The notes beneath the pieces are model-generated. The model ran no database searches and was not told the origin of the DNA. It worked only from the letters and a program-made list of their open reading frames with translations. A program made the translations under genes and the position numbers. Of a stretch of 44,340 nucleotides of DNA, positions 1-7,151 are shown one piece after another. The number at the start of each line of letters is the position of its first letter. Position 1 is the stretch's first letter. This DNA is from Candidatus Staskawiczbacteria bacterium (GTDB taxonomy: Bacteria; Patescibacteriota; Minisyncoccia; Minisyncoccales; Staskawiczbacteraceae). The stretch is taken from contig CAIXXY010000046.1 of NCBI GenBank assembly GCA_903923535.1, positions 1 to 44,340 on the forward strand, given 5' to 3'.

Positions 1-702
1 TATAAAAACTCCCTCAACTTGCAAAGTTTTATTTTCTTTTGAAATATTATCCTGATAAATCAAAGAATTGACCAATGTTTCTCCTTTGATTTCTTTTACA
101 GAAGCATTTGTAATAACTTCAATTTTATCAGAATTTTTAACATCTTTCTGGTTTTCTTCATCCGCTTTTATTTCCGGCCCAAATTCCAAAACATAAATTT
201 TATTGGCATAATTTGTCATAAACAAAGCAGCTTCAAGCCCGGCGTTTCCTCCGCCGATTATTACTATTGTTTTATTTTTGAATATAGGCCCGTCGCAGGT
301 AACGCAATAGCTTATTCCTTTGCCAATAAATTCCTTTTCTCCTACAGCTTCTAATGGCCTTGGATCAGCTCCGGTAGCCACAATAACGGTCTTACTCTGA
401 AGCTTTTCATTCTCCGTAGTTGTAACTGTAAAAATATCATTTTCTTTTTCGATTTTCTCTGCCTGTGAAAATTTTATCTCAACAGATTCATGATGCTGTA
501 AATGCTCAACAAATTTATCAATAAGTTCCATCCCGGAAATTCTTTCAAAACCCGGATAATTGCAGACCTCTGTGGCTTTTTTTGCCATCTGCCCGCCAAA
601 TTCTTTTGTAATCAAAAGAGTTTTCATGCGCTGTCTGCCAGCATAAATACCGGCTGTAATACCGGCCGGTCCGCCTCCTATAATGATTAAATCGTATACC
701 AT
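1..702 (-). CDS. trxB: thioredoxin reductase, C-terminal part outside window
   Basis: FAD/NAD(P)H-dependent reductase that keeps thioredoxin reduced in the cytoplasm. Translating from ATG at 702 gives a flavin-binding start MVYDLIIIGGGPAGITAG, a redox-active CVTCDG (family consensus CATCDG, two cysteines kept) around residue 135, and a second nucleotide-binding glycine motif VIIGGGNAGLEAA. About 234 residues are visible of a usual 300-320; the gene runs off the left edge. No Shine-Dalgarno is seen before the ATG. Ferredoxin-NADP reductase-type relatives lack the CxxC, so trxB is well supported. The upstream spacer is a tandem-word hairpin separating it from galU. Confidence 0.93.
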   Translation of the reverse strand, partial: MVYDLIIIGGGPAGITAGIYAGRQRMKTLLITKEFGGQMAKKATEVCNYPGFERISGMELIDKFVEHLQHHESVEIKFSQAEKIEKENDIFTVTTTENEKLQSKTVIVATGADPRPLEAVGEKEFIGKGISYCVTCDGPIFKNKTIVIIGGGNAGLEAALFMTNYANKIYVLEFGPEIKADEENQKDVKNSDKIEVITNASVKEIKGETLVNSLIYQDNISKENKTLQVEGVFI

Positions 703-851
703 AAAAAATTATTCTAATTAACCTAATTATACTAATTATACTAAATAATGCCTAATTTAAAAATGTCTAATTGCCGAAAAAAAAATAAAATTTTGGAATT
801 AGACATTAATATTTGATTAGATCAATTAGAGCAATTAGAATAATTAGAAAT
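703..851. repeat. intergenic imperfect hairpin built from 9-base words
   Basis: Spacer between galU and trxB. The left arm is three or four copies of a CTAATTNNN word, the right arm is the inverse complement (NNNAATTAG) in three or four copies, around an unrelated centre. Closely similar arms recur at 7375-7511 and 21160-21323. No ORF or promoter is evident. Confidence 0.75.
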
Positions 852-1724
852 TTACTTGATAGTTTTTAAATACTGCTTTAATTCATCCTTGAATCTCGGA
901 TCTTTTAAGGCAAAATAGAAGAAAGATTTCAACCATTTTAACTTGTCTCCGCACTCTAGCCATTCCCCTTTTAATTCGCAGCCATAAATAATTTTTCCTT
1001 CAGAAAGCATTTTATCAAAGACTTCAGCTAAAATTATTTCACCTTTTTTAGAAGGAGTTGCTTTCTTAAGATATTGGAAAACTTCAGGGGTTAAAATATA
1101 CTTTCCCACAATCACAAGATTAGACGGAATTTCTGAGGGCTCGGGCTTTTCTATTATTTTCTTGATTTTATACAAATGATTGGCAATTTTTTCAACAGCT
1201 ACAACTCCATAGGCAGGAACTTTTTCTCTGGGCAGCTGTTTTAAAGCCACCACGGGAGAATTGCATGTTTTAAAAACATTTATCAATTGAGATATTGCCG
1301 GTTCCTCTGAATCCACAACATCGTCTCCGAAAGAAACGGCAACGGGCTCTTGTTTTATTTTTCTGGCCGCCTGCAACAGAGCATGTCCGTCGCCAAGAGG
1401 TTTTTTCTGTTCAACATAAGAAAATGAAATTCCCTCAAATACTTCTTCAAAATCTTTCATTTCTTTCAGTATTTTTTCTTTTTTCCTTTTTATCAAAGTT
1501 TTTTCCAATTCCGGAGATTTTTTGAAATAATTAAAAATAGTTTTCTGGCCGGGGCTAGTCACAAAAACTATTTCTTTGATGCCTGCCTTTTTGACCTCTT
1601 CAATTATATATTGAATAACCGGTTTATCCACCAAAGGAAAAAAATCCTTTGATACGGCTCTGGATAATGGTAAAAATCTGGTGCCTAATCCGGCTACAGG
1701 AATAATTGCTTTTTTAATTTCCAT
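852..1724 (-). CDS. galU: UTP-glucose-1-phosphate uridylyltransferase
   Basis: Makes UDP-glucose from UTP and glucose 1-phosphate for surface polysaccharide synthesis. The 290-residue protein matches the family length. The N-terminal nucleotidyltransferase signature is AIIPVAGLGTRFLPLSRAVSKDFFPLVDKP (residues 6 onward; G-x-G-T-R followed by K and a DKP segment), then IQYIIEEVKKAGI, a GDGHALLQA glycine segment, SFGDDVV with the metal-binding aspartates, and IIEKPEPSEIPSNLVIVGKYIL, all typical of bacterial GalU. Start ATG is at 1724; the upstream spacer contains another tandem-word hairpin. Confidence 0.95.
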   Translation of the reverse strand: MEIKKAIIPVAGLGTRFLPLSRAVSKDFFPLVDKPVIQYIIEEVKKAGIKEIVFVTSPGQKTIFNYFKKSPELEKTLIKRKKEKILKEMKDFEEVFEGISFSYVEQKKPLGDGHALLQAARKIKQEPVAVSFGDDVVDSEEPAISQLINVFKTCNSPVVALKQLPREKVPAYGVVAVEKIANHLYKIKKIIEKPEPSEIPSNLVIVGKYILTPEVFQYLKKATPSKKGEIILAEVFDKMLSEGKIIYGCELKGEWLECGDKLKWLKSFFYFALKDPRFKDELKQYLKTIK

Positions 1725-1979
1725 AAAATATAATCCTAATCTACGAATTCATCCTAATGCTACAAATAATTATTCGGAGCATTCGGATAATTCGGATGAC
1801 ATTCGGATTATTTAGTTTTTAAATTTTACTACAGAACCACAATAATTAAAGATTTTTCTACTGCAATTTAATAATTTGTGCTACAAATTTACTATAGCTC
1901 GTCGGCTTGCCGATTGGCAAACCTTCTCGCTCTATTAAATTTTCGCTTGAAAATTATTAAATTTCTTTTACGAAAACCT
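1725..1979. repeat. intergenic hairpin region with TTCGGATNA words
   Basis: The arm at about 1733-1770 uses ATCCTAAT words; the opposite arm at about 1778-1812 is a run of TTCGGATNA 9-base words. The rest (1815-1979) is AT-rich with a small GTCGGCTTGCCGA palindrome near 1899. No gene seen. Confidence 0.6.
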
Positions 1980-4196
1980 TTAATTATTGGGTCTCCTTCT
2001 TAAAAATGTGGGAATTTCCCATTCTTTTTCTTGCGCCATTCTCTTTTTCTCTTGAAGTTCTTCTGCTTTTCTTATTTCTAATCCGCTTCTTCTTATTGTT
2101 TTTTTATTTGATTCAGGAGAAATTTCTATAATTTCCATTCTTCTCTGCTCTATAGCCGGCGCAGTCGGAACCGGAACTTCAAATACCGGAACAAAGGAAA
2201 CCAATTTTTCTTCCTTCGCCACGCCAGAACCTCCGGCGGAGGCGGGCTTCTTGCTTGGTTTTTTAATAGATATATTCTGCTTCTTATTTTTAGGTTTTCT
2301 AAATTTAATTTTTGATTTTTTTTCTTTTTTTACAGCTTTTTTAATCGGGTTTTTAATTTTCTCTATTATAATCGGTTTTACGGATTTTATTTCTTTTATA
2401 GGTTCGTCTTCTTTCGTCTGCCCTCCGGTCATTAAAATTGTAGTTTTTATTTTATTTTTTAACTTGTTATCTTTGGAAATTCCGAATATAATTTTTGCTT
2501 TTGGATTAAGATTGGCTATATGGCTGCTGATTTTTTCTACCTCAAACATCGAAAGATTTTCTCCGCCGGCAATGTTAAATAAGATCTTTTCTGCTTTAAA
2601 ACTGTTATTTTGCAGCAAAGGATTTCTTAAAATCTTCTCGCAAATTTTTTCTACTTTATCCTTGCCTGATTCCTCAATAGTATTTAAAAATGCTGAATTC
2701 CCTCTGCCTTTTAAAATTGTTCTTAGGTCGGCAAAATCAATATTTATAATTCCCGGATTATAAATCAAATCTATCAAGCTTTCTAAAGATTCTATCAAGC
2801 TTTTATTGACAATTGAAAAAGCATTTATGATTGGCGTTGAAGTATCAATAATCTTAAAAATCTTTTCATTGGGAATCACCAAAGAAACATTCAAGGACTG
2901 GCGCAAAGATTTTAATGCATTTTGCGCTATACGCTGTTTATTTTTACCTTCAAACTTAAAGGGCATAGTAAATATGCCGAAAGTAATTCCGCCAAATTCT
3001 CTTGCTGCTTCTGCAAAAACCTGCGTGGCTCCAGACCCCAAACCTCCACCCAATGAAGCTATAAAAATTATAATATCCTGGTCTTGAAATACGCTGCTTA
3101 TTTTTTCTTTAGCTCCCTCAGCAGCTTGTTTTGCCAAATCTACATTAACTCCGGTTCCCAAGCCATGGGTCAGGTCCTCGCCAAACCAAAAATATTTTAT
3201 TCCTGATTTCTTTTTTAAGGCTCTGATATCCGTATCAGCAATGACAAAAGTCGCTTTTTGGAGAGATCTGCCTATTTCAGAAACAATTGACCCCCCGCCT
3301 CCGCCGATTCCAATTACTTTAATCTTTGCTTTAAACAGCATCTCTGCTGAAAATTGTGCAGTTTGAGGCGATATTGAAACTTTTTTTAGCTTAGGCTTTG
3401 CCAAAACTGCAACTTTATGAGACTTAATTGGCCGAATTTTTGGTTTAGTAATTTTTTTTACCCGATTAAATTTTTTCGCTTTTCGCGAAACACCACCTTT
3501 AGTGGATTTAACCTGGTGAATTTTAGCAACCTTAATTTTCTTTACTATATTTTTTTTCGGTTTTATAACTTTCTTTTTTGGTGATTTTTTTGAGATTTTT
3601 TTAATAACGATCTTTCCTCTCCCTCTAGCGAGTTTTGCTTTGCTGCCGGATTTTCTAGGTTTTACTGCAATCTTCTTTTTTGGCTTTATAATCTTCTTAA
3701 TATTTTTTTTTGTCTTATTTTTCTTAATAACTTTTTTTACAATAGATTTTTTACCTTTAATTTTGCTTATGACTTTTTTTGAAGATTTTGTTTTTATGGC
3801 AGGTTTTTTTGTTTTTGCAGCTAAAATCTTTTTCTGTTTTACAGATTTCTTATTCTTATTTACCCGGTTAAATAATTTCGCCTTTCGGGTCGCGAGAGTT
3901 CTCCGCGAAGCGGAAACTCCCGACCTAGGCGAAATTACCGTCTTCTTGCCCGCCCAAGTTTTGCTTCGCAAAATTTTGGCGGGTGAACGGTATTTAACTG
4001 GGTGAATTTTTTTCTTCACCCCCACACCATAACGAGAAATTTTTTTATTACCTTTTTTATTTGCCCCAGCGCCTCGTTTGGTGTGGGGGTAAACTAAAAC
4101 CTTCCTGCCTTTAGCCAACTTTTTCTTTTTAATCGTTATTTTCTTTCCTCGCCTCGCCGAAGCTTTATGCGAAGGCGGGTTCTTTTGCTTTGGCAT
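1980..4196 (-). CDS. divergent FtsZ/tubulin-family GTPase with about 285-residue lysine-rich N-terminal extension
   Basis: 738 residues. Residues 1 to about 285 are low-complexity, basic and KK/IKK-rich, reminiscent of histone H1-like tails. The GTPase domain begins near residue 290 with VIGIGGGGGSIVSEIG (G-box, final N of the family replaced by S). The tubulin signature near residue 384 is GGGLGSG instead of GGGTGTG. The catalytic T7 loop is intact (NIDFADLRTIL, near residue 486). A charged C-terminal linker follows; no conserved FtsZ C-terminal peptide is evident. It is therefore an FtsZ paralogue, likely GTP-binding and polymer-forming, rather than standard FtsZ; a nucleoid-binding role for the basic tail is inference. 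The extension contains several palindromic DNA elements in frame. A TATAAT box at 4211-4216 puts transcription start near 4204, so the mRNA is almost leaderless; no Shine-Dalgarno. Confidence 0.85.
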   Translation of the reverse strand: MPKQKNPPSHKASARRGKKITIKKKKLAKGRKVLVYPHTKRGAGANKKGNKKISRYGVGVKKKIHPVKYRSPAKILRSKTWAGKKTVISPRSGVSASRRTLATRKAKLFNRVNKNKKSVKQKKILAAKTKKPAIKTKSSKKVISKIKGKKSIVKKVIKKNKTKKNIKKIIKPKKKIAVKPRKSGSKAKLARGRGKIVIKKISKKSPKKKVIKPKKNIVKKIKVAKIHQVKSTKGGVSRKAKKFNRVKKITKPKIRPIKSHKVAVLAKPKLKKVSISPQTAQFSAEMLFKAKIKVIGIGGGGGSIVSEIGRSLQKATFVIADTDIRALKKKSGIKYFWFGEDLTHGLGTGVNVDLAKQAAEGAKEKISSVFQDQDIIIFIASLGGGLGSGATQVFAEAAREFGGITFGIFTMPFKFEGKNKQRIAQNALKSLRQSLNVSLVIPNEKIFKIIDTSTPIINAFSIVNKSLIESLESLIDLIYNPGIINIDFADLRTILKGRGNSAFLNTIEESGKDKVEKICEKILRNPLLQNNSFKAEKILFNIAGGENLSMFEVEKISSHIANLNPKAKIIFGISKDNKLKNKIKTTILMTGGQTKEDEPIKEIKSVKPIIIEKIKNPIKKAVKKEKKSKIKFRKPKNKKQNISIKKPSKKPASAGGSGVAKEEKLVSFVPVFEVPVPTAPAIEQRRMEIIEISPESNKKTIRRSGLEIRKAEELQEKKRMAQEKEWEIPTFLRRRPNN
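3460..3517. repeat. three-way-junction palindrome, copy A, inside the FtsZ-like gene
   Basis: Outer arms ACCCGATTAAAT and ATTTAACCTGGT enclose two small hairpins (TTTCGC/GCGAAA and CCACC/GGTGG-like). It is in frame and encodes part of the KKFNRVKK segment. A shorter, more diverged relative of the copies at 3862-4003 and 30056-30113. Confidence 0.7.
3862..4003. repeat. three-way-junction palindrome, copy B, inside the FtsZ-like gene
   Basis: Outer arms ACCCGGTTAAAT and ATTTAACTGGGT. Inside are two long hairpins: one closed by TTTCGCC/GGCGAAA with inner GAGAGTT/AACTC pairing, one closed by ACCGT/ACGGT with inner CCCGCC/GGCGGG and TTTTGC/GCAAAA. The 142 bases stay open in the gene frame and encode a stretch unlike the lysine repeats around it (SPAKIL, KTWAGKKTVISPRSGVSASR). 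Confidence 0.8.
4019..4089. repeat. inverted repeat inside the FtsZ-like coding region
   Basis: CCCCCACACCA at 4019-4029 is complementary to TGGTGTGGGGG at 4079-4089, and ACGAG/CTCGT extends the stem. It lies in frame and encodes YPHTKRGAG and RYGVGVKK. Confidence 0.75.
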
Positions 4197-4267
4197 TATT
4201 TGTTTATTATATTATATGTTACCCCGTTAGAAAATTTTATCAAGTATCTCAACAAAATGCAAATTTA

Positions 4268-4309
4268 TAAAAAAAGAAGGTCCAGTGGCGCGTAGTGCGT
4301 CAAAGGACC
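4268..4309 (-). terminator. Rho-independent terminator of the pyr cassette
   Basis: On the minus strand GGTCC pairs with GGACC with an inner TGACGC/GCGCCA stem, followed by TTCTTTTTTT. It sits 40 bases past the stop of the upstream gene. Confidence 0.8.
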
Positions 4310-4349
4310 CTTGAACTTGTTCCGATCGCCTCGCATAAGGCGAACCTTC

Positions 4350-5219
4350 TCAGTTTCCCTCCCTTCTGTCCTTAGGTTGCTTACTTTCAGTAACAACTGT
4401 GACATTCTCGCCGGATTTCTGGCATGCAGCGGCTTGCATTGCCGCCATGAGGCGATCCCACCCGACTTTGGCGCTCCACACGACATTGTTCTTGGCGACG
4501 TCTTCGGCCACTGCCGGGTCATCCTGGCGCCACTCGTCGATTGGCAGGCGCACCAGAGACACGACGGGAATCTCCAGTTTTTCCGTTTCCATGACCTGTC
4601 CATTGGCCAGCCTGAATTCTCCGGGATTATAGACCGAATCTACGGTCAATGAACGGTTCAGGAAACAGACGATAGCCATAACCTTGGCTTTCGCCAAAAG
4701 GATGTTGCCGACGAGCTCGTGGGTTGTCGAGAAGTTATTGCACACGTCCTCGGCAACAACTACGCGATCGCCTTCTTCGACGTTGTGTCTCGAGAAGCGG
4801 AGCTCCGCCTTCTCTTTCGACGAAGGCGTTTCGGCTTCGGTAACCTTCTTCTCTGCCTTGATGGCATCGACGTCGAAGTGAAAAGCGAGTGTCCTAGCAA
4901 GGTCATAACCGCCGATCGGCGCTCCGCAGAACACGAGGTCCTGCATTTCAAAGCCCGGCAGTTCGGACAACTTTTCGCCCAGACACCTGCCAAAATGCAT
5001 GAGCACGTTGGAATGCGGCTCAGCCTTGACAAAGTTGGCGTAGACGTCGCCTACGTACTGCAGCTTCGTCTTACCATCCGGCCCCACATATTTGCCGGCG
5101 TAGCCGACAAGAGGCCCGATACGATGGCCATCCAGTCCCTTCGGGCAGGTATAGTATCCGTTGCACCGCCGGAGGGTTTCCAAATGGTCACCAGGAGCGA
5201 TTTCAATTCTCTGACGCAT
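4350..5219 (-). CDS. pyrE: orotate phosphoribosyltransferase-like protein
   Basis: 289 residues. The phosphoribosyltransferase PRPP loop is VVVAEDVCNNFSTTHELVG (around residue 155; the usual loop is VVxVEDVxTTGxS), with the two acidic residues kept and the glycine-rich part altered. The segment LVFCGAPIGGYDLARTLAFHF resembles the substrate-binding loop of OPRTases (G-x-P-x-G-G). OPRTase converts orotate and PRPP to OMP. Assignment rests on this motif plus its partner: pyrF, encoding the next enzyme, lies 29 bases upstream in the same operon. Start ATG 5219 follows a purine-rich AGGAAAGGAAAG. It is longer than typical PyrE (about 210) and much more GC-rich than its surroundings, suggesting transfer. 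Another phosphoribosyltransferase specificity cannot be excluded. Confidence 0.7.
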   Translation of the reverse strand: MRQRIEIAPGDHLETLRRCNGYYTCPKGLDGHRIGPLVGYAGKYVGPDGKTKLQYVGDVYANFVKAEPHSNVLMHFGRCLGEKLSELPGFEMQDLVFCGAPIGGYDLARTLAFHFDVDAIKAEKKVTEAETPSSKEKAELRFSRHNVEEGDRVVVAEDVCNNFSTTHELVGNILLAKAKVMAIVCFLNRSLTVDSVYNPGEFRLANGQVMETEKLEIPVVSLVRLPIDEWRQDDPAVAEDVAKNNVVWSAKVGWDRLMAAMQAAACQKSGENVTVVTESKQPKDRREGN

Positions 5220-5248
5220 ACTCTCTCTTTCCTTTCCTTGTTGAATTT

Positions 5249-5965
5249 CTATTCCATCGCGGTCTGGATTTCATCAGCGATGCGCTTGGCAGCGTCTGCG
5301 GGCGTGCCAACTTCTTGCGGGGGTTTGGTGATCGGCCGGCCGATTACCAGGGCCGTAGCCCCGGCTTTGATGGCTTCTGCAGGCGTCATGATGCGCTTCT
5401 GGTCGCCGGCGGACGCCCATTCGGGACGTACGCCCGGCGTGATTTTCATCAGCCCGGCGAGTTCTTTCTGTTTCCCGAGAAGCTCGAGCTCCTGCGGCGA
5501 ACAGATGATACCGTCACAACCGGCCAGTTTGGCGTCGCGCGCTAGTTGCAAGACCTTGGCCTTGCTCGGCCCGCCGAAAATCAGATGCGCATTGTTCTCT
5601 TCCAACGACGTGAGGACGGTCACGGCTAAGACAAGCGACTGCTCCTTGTTGGTGACAGCAGCCATCATTGCCTCGATACCCGCCGAAGCGTGAACATTGA
5701 ACATCTTCACATTCAGACCTGCCACTGCTTTGGCCGCGCCCGCAACCGTGTTAGGAATATCGTCGAACTTGCCGTCGTAGAAAACCTGCCCGCCGGCCGA
5801 GTGGATAAACTCGACGACGTCCGGGCCTCCCACGGCCGTGAGCAGCTCAAGTCCGACTTTGAAACAACCCACGTGCGGAGCAAGGCTTTCCACAAGGGAT
5901 TTGGCCTTGTCCAGATTGTCCACATCCAAAGCGACAATGATTCGCTCCTTCGGTTCAACTTGCAT
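5249..5965 (-). CDS. pyrF: orotidine 5'-phosphate decarboxylase
   Basis: Decarboxylates OMP to UMP, the last step of de novo pyrimidine synthesis. The 238-residue protein has the TIM-barrel start RIIVALDVDN, the catalytic tetrad segment DGKFDDIPNTV (D64, K66, D69; family DxKxxDI), and the phosphate-binding end TPGVRPEW ... ATALVIGRPIT (G-R-P-I). ATG at 5965 was chosen because GGAAGGAG lies seven bases upstream; a GTG two codons earlier lacks spacing. It heads a two-gene operon with the pyrE-like gene, from a promoter at 6052-6080 to a terminator at 4268-4309. Composition is GC-rich, with synonymous choices unlike the ribosomal genes of the window. Other pyr genes are not in the window. Confidence 0.93.
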   Translation of the reverse strand: MQVEPKERIIVALDVDNLDKAKSLVESLAPHVGCFKVGLELLTAVGGPDVVEFIHSAGGQVFYDGKFDDIPNTVAGAAKAVAGLNVKMFNVHASAGIEAMMAAVTNKEQSLVLAVTVLTSLEENNAHLIFGGPSKAKVLQLARDAKLAGCDGIICSPQELELLGKQKELAGLMKITPGVRPEWASAGDQKRIMTPAEAIKAGATALVIGRPITKPPQEVGTPADAAKRIADEIQTAME

Positions 5966-6051
5966 ACACACACTCCTTCCTAATCAAATTGGAAACGAAC
6001 TGCTATGTCAGCGTGTTGGATAGTCCGACACTGAAACCGACACTTTTAATT

Positions 6052-6080
6052 ACACTAACAACAAAACAATAATATGTAAA
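6052..6080 (-). promoter_or_regulatory. promoter of the pyrF-pyrE cassette
   Basis: Minus-strand -35 TTTACA (6075-6080), 17-base spacer, -10 TAGTGT (6052-6057). The -35 directly follows the 3' arm of the long hairpin 6081-6221. The spacer half TTTTGTTGT and the downstream leader resemble those of the tRNA/ncRNA cassette at about 6698-6726. Confidence 0.7.
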
Positions 6081-6221
6081 CCCCGTCACCAATTTCAATG
6101 ATGTTTTGTAAATATTGAAAAAAATACGCGAAGCGGCTTCGGTCTTCACCTTTTTGAAAAAGTGAAGACCTTCGTCTGTCATTATTAAAAATTCGAGCTT
6201 AAAAGTAAAATTGGTGAGGGG
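6081..6221. repeat. long inverted repeat, CCCCGTCACCAATTT family
   Basis: CCCCGTCACCAATTT at the left and AAATTGGTGAGGGG at the right form the outer stem; GGTCTTCACC/GTGAAGACC (6141-6170) forms an inner hairpin. It separates the pyr promoter from the next terminator. Same family as 22729-22921; the inner stem resembles the TCTTCACC family at 6721, 12163, 23511 and 34194. Confidence 0.8.
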
Positions 6222-6258
6222 TTATTTTACTTTTTATATATTTATGATTGAAAGTAAA

Positions 6259-6296
6259 ATAAAAAAAGAAGGCACATTCTCCGAGGAGATTGTGCC
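6259..6296 (-). terminator. Rho-independent terminator after the 6.3 kb RNA gene
   Basis: Minus strand: GGCACAATCTCC pairs with GGAGAATGTGCC, then TTCTTTTTTT. It gives the direction (minus) of the structured RNA upstream. Confidence 0.85.
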
Positions 6297-6541
6297 TATG
6301 AATCGGGGCCCGGCGTCTCTGTATGGTCTGGAATGGCGAAGAGCGTGAAACTCTTATATGCGACCGGAACAGAGACGCCGGAGCGGGTTATATCCTCTCT
6401 TGGAAAAGCAAACACCAGGCTATCTGGCGCGGGGAGTAATGCTAAACCAAGAGAGAAAAAATAGCATCAGCGCAGGTCTAGAACTATGGGTCCTAAAATC
6501 TCTGTAGGTGTAGAGACACCCTGCGCCGAATATATAAACGT
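6297..6541 (-). ncRNA. GC-rich structured non-coding RNA, family not recognised
   Basis: No ORF of credible composition. Minus-strand helices visible by eye: GCGCAGG/CCTGCGC closing a 5' domain; CTCTCTTGG pairing with CCAAGAGAG across about 45 bases; GATGCTA/TAGCATT, which overlaps that helix and would make a pseudoknot; CGCCAG/CTGGTG; and an 11-base helix GGCGTCTCTGT/ACAGAGACGCC around an AAGAG/CTCTT hairpin. It ends at a strong terminator and is preceded immediately by a tRNA-like gene. I looked for conserved cores of RNase P RNA, tmRNA and SRP RNA and did not find them. Confidence 0.55.
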
Positions 6542-6542
6542 A

Positions 6543-6619
6543 ATGGGCTAAGGGACTCGAACCCTTGACCTGAGGGAATGCCCTATCCCTCTGCTCTGAG
6601 CCAACTGAGCTAAACCCAT
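6543..6619 (-). tRNA. tRNA-like gene with oversized anticodon loop (type unassigned)
   Basis: Minus strand: 7-base acceptor stem ATGGGTT/AGCCCAT with U.G allowed, positions 8-9 TA, D-arm GCTC/GAGC with loop AGTTGGCTCA, anticodon stem GAGGG/CCCTC, five-base variable loop AGGTC, and a perfect T-arm AAGGG-TTCGAGT-CCCTT. The anticodon loop is ten bases (ATAGGGCATT), or eight if one more A-T pair forms, instead of seven, and no U33 can be placed, so I cannot give an anticodon. The next base is T, an unusual discriminator. It may be a degenerate or insertion-bearing tRNA. No CCA is encoded. Confidence 0.5.
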
Positions 6620-6697
6620 TACAAAACTATGCCAAATTGTCAACGAACTGCCATCAGTTTATACTCATAGAAGCAGTAAAACTAATACTTTCAATTA

Positions 6698-6726
6698 TCC
6701 TAACAACAAAACGATTTTACGTCAAC
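6698..6726 (-). promoter_or_regulatory. promoter of the tRNA-like/ncRNA cassette
   Basis: Minus strand -35 TTGACG, 17-base spacer ending TTTTGTTGT, -10 TAGGAT. The -35 starts on the last base of the GGTGAAGAGT hairpin arm. The downstream leader shares GCAGTTCGTT and CAATTTG with the pyrF leader. Confidence 0.7.
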
Positions 6727-6810
6727 TCTTCACCTTCGTGCATGAAATAAGACAGATTTACAAAATATTTTTATTGCGCATATTAATTTATCCAAAGGTG
6801 AAGAGTCAAT
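6721..6810. repeat. long inverted repeat, ACTCTTCACC family
   Basis: GTCAACTCTTCACCTT at the left and AAGGTGAAGAGTCAAT at the right enclose about 60 AT-rich bases. Same arms at 12163-12199 and 23511-23613. Confidence 0.85.
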
Positions 6811-6816
6811 TAGCAA

Positions 6817-6853
6817 ACAAAAAGCCCGCAGATTCCATTTGGAACTGCGGACT
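6817..6853 (-). terminator. Rho-independent terminator of the 68-residue gene
   Basis: Minus strand GTCCGCAGTTCC/GGAATCTGCGGGC hairpin followed by TTTTTGTTTG, ten bases past the stop codon. Confidence 0.85.
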
Positions 6854-6862
6854 TGTTTTATT

Positions 6863-7069
6863 TTATGCTTTGACTAGCTGATATTCTGACCCGTGATGAA
6901 TTAATTTATATTTGTATCCCATATGGTCTTCAAATATAGCTGACCCATAATTGAACGCTTCATCAAAAAACACTTTTGACTCTTGCGCATTAATACGATA
7001 CAAATATCTTATTCCTTCACTAACACTCTCATCATGCGATACAGTATGGCCGTTGATTGTTACTTTCAT
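6863..7069 (-). CDS. hypothetical protein, 68 residues
   Basis: Not recognised. MKVTINGHTVSHDESVS then a predicted beta-rich soluble fold (KVFFDEAFNYGSAIFEDHMG, YKYKLIHHGSEYQLVKA). No signal peptide, membrane segment or cysteine. The immediate terminator at 6817-6853 supports it being a real gene. No Shine-Dalgarno; the start codon lies at the end of the hairpin region 7071-7151, as for several other genes here. Confidence 0.6.
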   Translation of the reverse strand: MKVTINGHTVSHDESVSEGIRYLYRINAQESKVFFDEAFNYGSAIFEDHMGYKYKLIHHGSEYQLVKA

Positions 7070-7070
7070 A

Positions 7071-7151
7071 ATTATGAGCGAAGCGAATACCCCGCCCTCT
7101 ATGCTAGTGTAAAATTCAATAGCTTAGAGGGCGAAGTAAGTCTCGCTATCG
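7071..7151. repeat. two-hairpin 5' leader of the 68-residue gene
   Basis: On the minus strand: GAAGTAAG/CTTACTTC hairpin, then GCCCTCTA/TAGAGGGC hairpin, then GGGGTATTCGCTTCGCTC and the start region. The TAGAGGGCGGGG arm and the TTCGCTTCGCTC tail recur at 35545-35652 and in the leaders of other genes. Confidence 0.7.

Noticed and set aside
1980-4196. Standard ftsZ
   Set aside because: G-box and tubulin signature are altered, the C-terminal peptide is missing and the gene is not in a dcw cluster; called FtsZ-like instead.
4719-5693. 324-residue plus-strand ORF opposite pyrE/pyrF
   Set aside because: Antisense shadow: the minus-strand proteins have clear catalytic motifs and the opposite frame stays open because of GC-rich composition.
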